Shown here: positions 15,162 to 21,871 of the stretch, one piece after another
Position numbering within the stretch: the first letter of the stretch is position 1
Layout of the letters: each line of letters starts with the position of its first letter
DNA from: an uncultured Burkholderiales bacterium
Lineage (GTDB): Bacteria; Pseudomonadota; Gammaproteobacteria; Burkholderiales; Burkholderiaceae_C
Reading direction: 5' to 3'
NCBI GenBank assembly: GCA_943908475.1
Contig: CALTTG010000046.1
Coordinates: 1 to 25,393 of the forward strand
DNA: 25,393 bases
The notes under the pieces: generated by a model
Databases searched by the model: none
What the model was told of the DNA's origin: nothing
What the model saw: only the letters and a program-made list of their open reading frames with translations
Translations under genes and position numbers: made by a program

Positions 15162-16877
15162 TCAGAAGGTTTCCCACTCTGTTTGTGAGTGTGCCTCTGC
15201 GGTGTTTTGCCCCTCCTTGCTCACCTTTGTAGGAGATGCGATTGGGGCGCGTCTTTCCTGATTTGCAGGTTGTGGGATGCTCTGGACCAGGGACCGGGAT
15301 GCGCTGTTTTCGTACAATTTGAAGACTGATACCACCTCTGCCAGCATGCTGGCCTGATGCTTGAGACTCTCTGCTGCGGCAGCACTCTCCTCGACCAACG
15401 CGGCGTTTTGTTGTGTCACCTGATCAAGTTGCGAGACTGCATTGCTCACCTGGCCAATTCCTGTGGTCTGTTCGTTCGTGGCGGAGCTGATCTCGCCGAT
15501 CAGGTCCGCCACGCGCTTGACCTGGGTGACGATGTCACTCATGTTGGCGCCGGCCTCGCCGACGAGTTTGGAGCCGGCTTCAACCCGGTCAACGCTGGCC
15601 CCGATCAGAGTTTTGATTTCCTTTGCTGCCTCAGCGCTGCGTTGAGCGAGTGTGCGAACTTCGCTGGCTACGACGGCGAAGCCTCTGCCATGTTCGCCCG
15701 CACGCGCGGATTCAACAGCAGCATTGAGCGCCAGGATGTTTGTCTGAAATGCGATGCCATCAATGACACCAATGATGTCGACGATCTTCTTGGAACTGCT
15801 GGCGATCTCCTGCATGGTGGCGACCACCTGGCCGACCACATCGCCGCCCTTGGCCGCAGCGGCACTGGCAGACCTCGCAAGCTGGTTGGCCTGCCGCGCT
15901 GTGTCTGCGTTGTTTTTGACGGTGGCGTTCATTTGCTCCATGGACGCGGCGGTTTCTTGCAGGTTGGAGGCCTGCTCTTCTGTCCGTTGCGACAAATCGG
16001 CATTGCCGCTGGCGATTTGAGATGAGCCTGTCGCGATCGAGTCTGAAGCATTGCGAACTTGGGCGACCACCTTGGCCAGGCTGGCTTGCATGTCTCCCAA
16101 TGAGGCGATGACGCTGCCCGAAGGTGCGCCATTGGCTTGCGCGACGGGCCCGAGGTCACCTTGGGCAACGCGTTGAGCTGCGAGGCTCAACTCTGCCGGC
16201 TCAGCACCGAGGGCACGAATCAAATTTCGGGTGATCGCAAACGCCAACCAGATGGCCGCCACAACGGCGAACAGGCAGGCAGAAACCAGCAGGTTTCGGT
16301 TGGTTTCATAGGCGTACTGGGCCTTTTGCACTTCCTCTTCGGCCTGGCGTTGTCCGTAGGCAAGGTAATCATTGGCTGCTTTGATCAAGGATGCAAGCAG
16401 GGGGCGGCAGTTCGAATTCATCTTGCCAATCGCCTCGTCTCGCTTGTCCGTCAGCGCCAGGTTGACGATATCGAGAGCCACAGGCCCGTACCGCGACTCC
16501 ACACGTTCGATCTCTGCAAAAAGCTGGCGTTCACGTTCTGTGACACCAGGGGTCTTGGCCAGCAGTTCCTTGAGTTTTGCCAGCGTCGACACAACTTTCT
16601 CGTGGGCTTTGGTCACGGCGGCCTTTTCTGCATCGCGGTCGCTCGGGGATGTCACCAGCACCAAGTTGCGCGCAGCAACCGCTCGGGCGTTCGTGGCGTC
16701 CAGCGCCTCATTGGTCAAGGCCAGTCTGACACTCGTTTCGCCCACAAAGCTTGCAAAGTCGCTGTGTCCGGCACCCAAAACACGGACGGCGATTGCAGAG
16801 ACAACCAGAACGACAGCAGTGAGGCTGCCGAAAGCCCAGGCCAGCTTGGATCGAACGGTCATGTTCTCAAAGCTCAT
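15162..16877 (-). CDS. Methyl-accepting chemotaxis protein with CheR/CheB tether
   Basis: This is a 571 aa transmembrane chemoreceptor signalling through CheA/CheW. Membrane spans are near 11-33 and 195-217, enclosing a roughly 160-residue periplasmic helical sensor of the four-helix-bundle type. HAMP covers about 218-270. The signalling tip (IAFQTNILALNAAVESARAG, 375-394) is the universally conserved hairpin. The protein ends EWETF, a match to the NWETF pentapeptide that docks CheR and CheB in Tar/Tsr-type receptors, after a flexible linker (about 525-566). The ligand is unknown. AGAGGAAGG lies about 6 nt before the ATG. No che genes are next to it, so it acts with a chemotaxis system encoded elsewhere. 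Confidence 0.93.
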   Translation of the reverse strand: MSFENMTVRSKLAWAFGSLTAVVLVVSAIAVRVLGAGHSDFASFVGETSVRLALTNEALDATNARAVAARNLVLVTSPSDRDAEKAAVTKAHEKVVSTLAKLKELLAKTPGVTERERQLFAEIERVESRYGPVALDIVNLALTDKRDEAIGKMNSNCRPLLASLIKAANDYLAYGQRQAEEEVQKAQYAYETNRNLLVSACLFAVVAAIWLAFAITRNLIRALGAEPAELSLAAQRVAQGDLGPVAQANGAPSGSVIASLGDMQASLAKVVAQVRNASDSIATGSSQIASGNADLSQRTEEQASNLQETAASMEQMNATVKNNADTARQANQLARSASAAAAKGGDVVGQVVATMQEIASSSKKIVDIIGVIDGIAFQTNILALNAAVESARAGEHGRGFAVVASEVRTLAQRSAEAAKEIKTLIGASVDRVEAGSKLVGEAGANMSDIVTQVKRVADLIGEISSATNEQTTGIGQVSNAVSQLDQVTQQNAALVEESAAAAESLKHQASMLAEVVSVFKLYENSASRSLVQSIPQPANQERRAPIASPTKVSKEGQNTAEAHSQTEWETF

Positions 16878-17107
16878 CGCGCACCTTCCTCTGTATCGTC
16901 AACTGGTATCCGTGCCTGCCCACTGCCTGGCCTTGTCGCGGCTCACTTAGACACTGATCGTGGTATCGGTTGCGGAGGGTGAACCTTGAGTGAAGGTGAC
17001 TTGGCCAGGCACTTGACGTTCAAAAAACATCCGTCCCGCGAATCTTTTGCGCTTTTTGCCCCCTCTTGTCTTCCGGAGCCGGATTTGGCTTTGAGCAGGA
17101 GATGACC

Positions 17108-17314
17108 GTGCACATTGTGAAGAACATGACGAGTACACAACGAGCCATCCGGCTGCTGCTGGCGGTGGCCAGCATCGGCGGGGTCTGGGCGGCTGGGCTT
17201 GAGCAAGGACTCACTTGGCTGCTGAGCCTTGGCCTGGTGACGCTCGGCATGTCCGGCGTTGTGGGTTGGTGTCCCCTGTGTGCCATGCTTGGCCGATGCG
17301 CCCGACAAGCATGA
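17108..17314 (+). CDS. DUF2892 small inner-membrane protein
   Basis: The product is 68 aa with two hydrophobic segments (AIRLLLAVASIGGVWAAGL and LSLGLVTLGMSGVVGWCP). It ends in the Cys-rich CPLCAMLGRCARQA typical of DUF2892 proteins, which are often found alone or fused to rhodanese domains. The GTG start at 17108 is preferred because AGGAG (17097-17101) lies 6 nt before it. The ATG at 17102 would have no spacer. Its stop overlaps the next ATG (ATGA), so it was probably co-translated with the broken sigma gene. The function may be sulfur or metal related, but that is only association. Confidence 0.8.
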   Translation: MHIVKNMTSTQRAIRLLLAVASIGGVWAAGLEQGLTWLLSLGLVTLGMSGVVGWCPLCAMLGRCARQA

Positions 17315-17583
17315 ACGCCCCAGCCATCACCGAGCTGATCATCCAGCAGGCCGTTCATGGGGACCCGGCGGCGCTAGAGCTGCTCTTGCGCCGCATGCAG
17401 CCGGACGTGAAGCGGTACGCCCGACGCTATTGCATGGCATCTGACATTGATGACGCCGTGCAGGAAGCTTTGATGCGCCTGACCCAACGCTTGCCGCAGT
17501 TGAGACTGGCCGCAGCCCTGTCCGGCTGGCTTTGGATAGGGCGGAATCTAGGCCCCTCACGCAAAATACAAGATGTAAAGTAG
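17311..17583 (+). pseudogene. Truncated sigma-70-like factor (N-terminal part)
   Basis: The first 75 residues look like region 2 of an ECF-type sigma factor: GDPAALELLLRRMQPDVKRY, then ASDIDDAVQEALMRLTQRL and LSGWLW. After Trp75 (codon ending 17535) the expected continuation with an IVR-like helix is lost. It is replaced by 15 unrelated residues and a stop at 17583. Regions 3 and 4 are absent. The ATG overlaps the DUF2892 stop, which shows this was a normal two-gene unit. The break most likely marks insertion or deletion at the edge of the foreign DNA that follows. A complete small protein of another family is less likely. Confidence 0.75.
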
Positions 17584-17602
17584 GACAACCCAAGGAGGGA
17601 AA

Positions 17603-18679
17603 GTGACGACGATCTTTTGCGACGAGGCAGGAAATACTGGCGCCAACCTTCTCGATCCAGACCAACCCTTTTTCGTCTTGGCATCGAACGACTTCACAAA
17701 CGGCGAAGCGGATGCTCTTCTTGAGCATGTCCGGTCTGGACAAGGCGGAGAACCGAAGTTCAGTGTCTTGCGTAGGCGACCCGAGGGCCTAGCCAGGGTG
17801 ATTCGATTCTTGTCAGACCCGAGGCTGAATCAGGACCGGGTTCGAATAGGCGTGTTTCACAAGCGATACATGGTCGTCACAAAAATGGTTGATTTGGTCG
17901 CTGAGACGCTCATTCACCAGATAGGAGGTGACCTATATGAGCGAGGCGGCAACATCGCCATGTCCAATGTTCTTTACTACTGCATGCCTACCTTTTGTGG
18001 GGAAGAACGAACTGACGCATTCATAGGCGCGTTTGTAGAGCTGATTCGGCATGGTCCTGCGACCCACAAGGATAAGTTCTATGCTGCCGGGCAGGAAATG
18101 TTGAGGGTCTCCAAGAGCGAAGCCTTCAAGAAGGATCTAATGCTCTTCACTGAACCGGCCCTTTTTGATCGTTGGTACTTCGATTTCGACTGGTCGGCTC
18201 TTGACCCTGCCATACCAGCCCTATTCCACCAAATCGTCGTTTGGGGTAATCGCAAAGCTGACAGGTTCGACGTCCTGCACGACCGCTCCAAGCCGATACT
18301 TGCTTCGCAAGAGACGTTCGAGATGATGATGGCTGGTCCGGGCGAAGACTCGAAGCTCATTGGCACCGATCGACGAACTATCACATTTCCGTTACGCGCG
18401 CGTTCCATAAGCCATGGGGACTCTGGCGATCACCCTCAGCTTCAGGTGGCGGACTTGTGTGCCGGCGCTATTAATCACTTCTATAAGTGCCATGTAGTAG
18501 GCCTTTCAGACGAGCTTTCACGCGCGGTCGAAGATCTTGGATGCCTAGATTGGGGAGACAACTTTGTTCTGCCGCAACCTTATGCCACACCCGAAGAGCT
18601 TGGAACCGCTGGCACCAATGGCACTAGCGGCGTGGACGAGATGGTCGCGTATCTGGGCACCAAGCGCAGCAACAGTTAG
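17603..18679 (+). CDS. DUF3800 domain protein
   Basis: The product is 358 aa. The DUF3800 hallmarks are the N-terminal TIFCDEAGNTG (acidic residues of a predicted RNase H-like metal site) and the C-terminal HPQLQVADLCAGAINHFY, where the aspartate should complete the site. Family members are uncharacterised or predicted nucleases and are common in phage, integrative and defence regions. The start is GTG at 17603 with AAGGAGGGAA just upstream. Codon use differs from the core genes, with frequent CTA, ATA and AGA-type codons and lower GC, suggesting transfer. It stands alone on its strand, converging on the helical-repeat gene. Confidence 0.8.
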   Translation: MTTIFCDEAGNTGANLLDPDQPFFVLASNDFTNGEADALLEHVRSGQGGEPKFSVLRRRPEGLARVIRFLSDPRLNQDRVRIGVFHKRYMVVTKMVDLVAETLIHQIGGDLYERGGNIAMSNVLYYCMPTFCGEERTDAFIGAFVELIRHGPATHKDKFYAAGQEMLRVSKSEAFKKDLMLFTEPALFDRWYFDFDWSALDPAIPALFHQIVVWGNRKADRFDVLHDRSKPILASQETFEMMMAGPGEDSKLIGTDRRTITFPLRARSISHGDSGDHPQLQVADLCAGAINHFYKCHVVGLSDELSRAVEDLGCLDWGDNFVLPQPYATPEELGTAGTNGTSGVDEMVAYLGTKRSNS

Positions 18680-18848
18680 TGGAAGCGCGCTGCATCCTGG
18701 CGGGTCGAATCGTACCGGCATGAAGGGTTGTACAGCTCGATATGAGTTTGGCGAAATGACTGGAACCTCAACAGTCGGATGTCTTGCATGGGGCACTGCA
18801 GGTTTCAGAATGTTCGCCTTGGCGGGCAGAAGGAAGCAGACAGTCTGG

Positions 18849-20090
18849 TCACGAGTGCGCGGATACAGCGATCCGCAGCACCTTACGTAACCATTGCGCC
18901 ATCGGGCGCTCCTCGGTCAGCATGGTCATGATCCGCGCCTCGATCTCTCGGCTGTGGTTGATGCTCTGCGCGGCATCCAGGGCGAATCGGTGCGCATCCT
19001 GTGCATCCATGGCGGTCAGGTCGTAGCCGTGTCCCATGGAGATCCAGTGCAACGAGGCCAGGGCTACTTCGACTGCGAATGCGGGCTGGCTGACCAGATG
19101 GTCGCGGGCCGCCCGAGTGAGCGTCTTTGGGTCACACGGTGAGTGCCACGCCAGTCCAGTAGCCAGATCAAAGCGCTTGAGCGACTTGGCTGTCGCAAAC
19201 CATTTGCCTTCGTCGCCGGGCGTTGCCTTGATCAGATCGCTGAGCAACTGGTCCGGGGCGACCTCCGGATACTTCTTGGCAATGACCCGGAAAGTGGCCA
19301 GGCGAGAGTTGGCCTGGTTCGCATCGATGGCGTAGCGCTGATACGCCTCTGCTCGGCGACCCGCCTTCAGGAGCGCATCTTCGGCAAATGCCGCGAGCGC
19401 GGTGCGGGGCGCATCCCCGCCCCTCTGTCCAGCCATGTACGCGATGGCTTCATCGACCTGACCGCGCGCCAAGAACACCCGGCCACCCCAGACCCGGTAA
19501 GGCCAGATCGGATCACGGTCACCATCAAGCAATCCAAACAGCTCATCGTGGCGGCCCGCCTTGAACAAGGCGCTGTAGCACACACCTGCTCCGGACATCC
19601 ATGCAAAGACGCCGCGTCTGCGTTCCGCCTGAACGCGCCTCAACATGGGCACCAAGTCATCCGCCCATCGCGATGCACGTTCAGCCGTGACGCATAGGTC
19701 ACCCCAGTGATCCCCCAGGGATTCGATGTACGGCGGGTCGTCGTCTTGTATAGCGGTGAACAGGCGATCCAGCCACTTGCTGCGGACTTTGTCAGAGACA
19801 TCCGCCTCTGCAATGATTGGTACCAAGGTCTGAACGGCCCCATAGGTTGCATTGCCAAGCGCGCCGGACGAGCTGTCAACGTGGGACAGCGCGGATGAAA
19901 GCTTCTCCAGCAGCAAAACAGCGCCTTCAGCCGCTGAGGCTGGGTCGTGCCGTGCGACGGCCCGAATCTCAGACAGCGCCTCGTCGATGCGACTGATCGC
20001 CAGCTTGGATCCTGCCCAGCCAAAGGCGGCTCGTCGGAAACGAGCGCGAAACGCCCATTCCGTGGCGGGTGGTTTTGCTTTCGTGGCCAT
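18849..20090 (-). CDS. Alpha-helical repeat protein, function unknown
   Basis: The product is 413 aa and appears almost all helical, with Ala/Leu/Arg-rich repeats resembling TPR or SEL1-like units. Examples are VWGGRVFLARGQVDEAIAYM and EDALLKAGRRAEAYQRYAID, each with the small-large pattern of TPR helices. It has no signal peptide, no membrane span and no catalytic motif I can name. It might belong to the DUF6880 family, but I am not certain. It lies 137 nt downstream of a Cro/C1-type regulator on the same strand, so the two may be co-transcribed. The Shine-Dalgarno sequence for ATG 20090 is weak and distant. Confidence 0.65.
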   Translation of the reverse strand: MATKAKPPATEWAFRARFRRAAFGWAGSKLAISRIDEALSEIRAVARHDPASAAEGAVLLLEKLSSALSHVDSSSGALGNATYGAVQTLVPIIAEADVSDKVRSKWLDRLFTAIQDDDPPYIESLGDHWGDLCVTAERASRWADDLVPMLRRVQAERRRGVFAWMSGAGVCYSALFKAGRHDELFGLLDGDRDPIWPYRVWGGRVFLARGQVDEAIAYMAGQRGGDAPRTALAAFAEDALLKAGRRAEAYQRYAIDANQANSRLATFRVIAKKYPEVAPDQLLSDLIKATPGDEGKWFATAKSLKRFDLATGLAWHSPCDPKTLTRAARDHLVSQPAFAVEVALASLHWISMGHGYDLTAMDAQDAHRFALDAAQSINHSREIEARIMTMLTEERPMAQWLRKVLRIAVSAHS

Positions 20091-20227
20091 GATTTAGCTG
20101 TGGCCCTTCTCGCCGGTGATCCGGTTGAAGGGGGCATCCGAGACGTACCGTGATGGCGGTATTGTCCGGGCTATTCCCATCGCGGATATCCCGCCAGTCG
20201 GCTGAAGGCAGCCAAGGCACGCTCAGA

Positions 20228-20527
20228 TCACCGCGCTGCCCGCGACTTCCGTCGTCCGCCAGCCTGTTCAGCCAGTAGCTCAGCCGCTGTAAGGCTCGCA
20301 TCCAAATCCTTGGCAAACGCGTCCAAGGGGATGTCAAGAGCACGCAGCCACAGGCGCAGTTCGAGCACATCCAAACGCCGAACACCTCGTTCCACCTTGC
20401 TGATGTCACTCTGGCTCATGCCGATCCGCTCACAGAGCATCTCCTGCGTGATGCCCTGAGCCGTCCTTGCCTGCTTGAGCAAGGAAAGGAAGATCTGGTG
20501 CGGAGCTGAATTGAGCGTTTTTTGCAT
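20228..20527 (-). CDS. XRE (Cro/C1) family transcriptional regulator
   Basis: The product is 99 aa. A helix-turn-helix of the Cro/C1 type covers about residues 13-68: LLKQARTAQGITQEMLCERI, then GMSQSDISKVERGVRRLDVL, with the typical SQSDISKVERG recognition helix. A short basic tail (GGRRKSRAAR) follows. It is divergent from the secreted orphan gene and upstream of the helical-repeat gene. It probably represses its own promoter and controls one or both neighbours. An antitoxin-like role is possible because such regulators often accompany toxins, but no toxin domain is recognised beside it. Confidence 0.85.
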   Translation of the reverse strand: MQKTLNSAPHQIFLSLLKQARTAQGITQEMLCERIGMSQSDISKVERGVRRLDVLELRLWLRALDIPLDAFAKDLDASLTAAELLAEQAGGRRKSRAAR

Positions 20528-20548
20528 GGGCCACTGGTGAATGGCCCG

Positions 20549-20594
20549 AGCTTCAATTCGAAGTTAGACTATGCGAAATTCGACTATTTATGGC
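20549..20594. promoter_or_regulatory. Candidate operator of the XRE regulator
   Basis: The AT-rich divergent region holds CTTCAATTCGAAG (near-palindromic) and a direct repeat of GACTAT with a 15-bp period around GCGAAATTC. AT-richness, local symmetry and position between the divergent regulator and the secreted orphan fit an autoregulatory operator-promoter. No consensus -35/-10 pair was convincing. Confidence 0.4.
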
Positions 20595-20661
20595 CGCCCT
20601 TGGTCAAACTTTCGTGCCGAGGAGGGAGCGGCTGATTTCAGGATCAAGCAAGGGGGAAGGT

Positions 20662-21573
20662 GTGCATATCCGAGTCGCCATCATCGCTGTCATGGGTCTT
20701 GCCATAGGGGCGGGTGCATCTGCTGAGGCACCGAAGTCGGATACCGGTGCCTTTGAAGCGGTCAAGCAGGCGTTTCAGACGCTGGCCAAGCAAGGGGTGA
20801 CCTCGGAGGACTCACCGATCTCGGTGGTGGTTCCGGATGCAACGTATGTGGGTGATCCGAAGGCCAGCATTCCTTTCGTCGAGAGAGTCCGGACGCAGGG
20901 TGGCTTGATGGTCAGGACCCGTCTCCCGGTGACGGGGCATCCGGAGAGGCCTCAAAAGGATGTCACTGAAATCACCGAGCGGATCAAAGATGCTTGTGCC
21001 TCTGGAGGGGGCTCACTGGAACGTCGCGATCCTGCATCGGAGTGGCGCTCCCCACGAACGCCCATCGTTATGCGTGGAGCCAATGTCTTGAGCCGCGAAG
21101 GCTTGATTGGGCAGCTCTGGTGCCGCGCGCCATCCGGCGCTTCCTTGTTCATGGTGGAGGTGAGGCCAGCCAGCGAGGCGTGGTCACCACCGCTTACCTT
21201 GGGATGGCATTGGAACATTGGCTTCGATCTGGTCTCCCCTGTCGAGCTGGACAAGCACAGGGCGAACCGACTTGAGTATGAGAAGGCTGTGGCAGCGCTC
21301 CGCGCCAATCTCAAAGTCGGCGCCCAGGTCCAGATCCGGACTTCTGACTTGCCAGACCAGTTGACCAGTGAGTGGCGCGAGCGGCACAGGTACTCTGTAG
21401 GCAATATGTGCGCCATGGTGACCGACGTGAAGAGCCCCATCGTGCAGGTTCAGATTCGGACCACGCAGTTGGCAGTCGAGATTCAGAACATGTTTCCTCA
21501 AGGCAGCAAGAAGGATTTGTCGGACGTATTCCCGTCAGATCGAGACCAGCCTCAGACTTGGTGCTTCAAGTGA
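20662..21573 (+). CDS. Predicted secreted protein, family not recognised
   Basis: I do not recognise this protein. From GTG 20662 it begins MHIRVAIIAVMGLAIGAGASA, a clear Sec signal peptide with an ASA cleavage site, leaving about 280 mature residues. AGGGGG lies about 5 nt upstream of this GTG. An ATG at 20590 would place 24 extra residues before the signal peptide and is disfavoured. The mature part is mixed alpha/beta, with segments such as LTLGWHWNIGFDLVSPVELD and two similar QVQIRT motifs near the C-terminus. Three cysteines are seen in the mature protein before a final WCFK. It is divergent from the regulator and 3 nt before the AbrB-like gene. Confidence 0.65.
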   Translation: MHIRVAIIAVMGLAIGAGASAEAPKSDTGAFEAVKQAFQTLAKQGVTSEDSPISVVVPDATYVGDPKASIPFVERVRTQGGLMVRTRLPVTGHPERPQKDVTEITERIKDACASGGGSLERRDPASEWRSPRTPIVMRGANVLSREGLIGQLWCRAPSGASLFMVEVRPASEAWSPPLTLGWHWNIGFDLVSPVELDKHRANRLEYEKAVAALRANLKVGAQVQIRTSDLPDQLTSEWRERHRYSVGNMCAMVTDVKSPIVQVQIRTTQLAVEIQNMFPQGSKKDLSDVFPSDRDQPQTWCFK

Positions 21574-21576
21574 ATC

Positions 21577-21804
21577 ATGAAGAAGCCGAAATCCGATCCT
21601 GTCTACTCAGCCCGCATTGGTCGACGATGGCAGATCACCCTGCCGAAGGGCGTTTCTGATGCGCGCATTGGGCAGAGGCTGTATTGGCATGTTGATGTCG
21701 GTCGCGTGATCGCAAGCGTGAAGCCAGGCAGGTTCTTGGCGCCAAAGTATGTGACAACCCGGGTGAAGCGGGGTGTCGTCGTTAGGCGACCGGCGCTGGC
21801 GTAG
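21577..21804 (+). CDS. AbrB/MazE-like small protein
   Basis: The product is 75 aa. The segment SARIGRRWQITLPKGVSDAR, followed by IGQRLYWHVDVGRVIASVKPG, follows the swapped-hairpin AbrB pattern (ARI-xxRGQITLPKxVR, then a G-D/V strand and a VxxxP close), with Trp in place of the usual Gly in RGQ. AbrB-type proteins are dimeric DNA-binding regulators or antitoxins. No toxin gene is adjacent. It starts 3 nt after the stop of the secreted orphan, so they are probably one operon. The basic tail (TTRVKRGVVVRRPALA) could contact DNA. The assignment is by pattern only. Confidence 0.55.
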   Translation: MKKPKSDPVYSARIGRRWQITLPKGVSDARIGQRLYWHVDVGRVIASVKPGRFLAPKYVTTRVKRGVVVRRPALA

Positions 21805-21825
21805 TTGAGGCAGCCGCAGACGGGA

Positions 21826-21860
21826 GGCATGGGCATTGCCTCGGTGAGGTTGCCCATGCC
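21826..21860. terminator. Nested hairpin between convergent genes
   Basis: GGCATGGGCA (21826-21835) pairs exactly with TGCCCATGCC (21851-21860). Inside it CCTC-GGT-GAGG forms a second short stem. It sits between the convergent AbrB-like gene (stop 21804) and tniQ (stop 21872), so it probably ends both transcripts, though neither side has a good T tract. Confidence 0.5.
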
Positions 21861-21871
21861 GATGTGCGGAG

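Noticed and set aside
17536..17602. Transposon left end with TnsB-site repeats
   Set aside because: No TG-type terminus or repeated 20-bp words were recognised here; the boundary rests only on the sigma gene break.
18680..18848. Possible gene or transposon end in the DUF3800/helical-repeat gap
   Set aside because: Only short frames and a weak GACTG/CAGTC stem are present, with nothing family-like.
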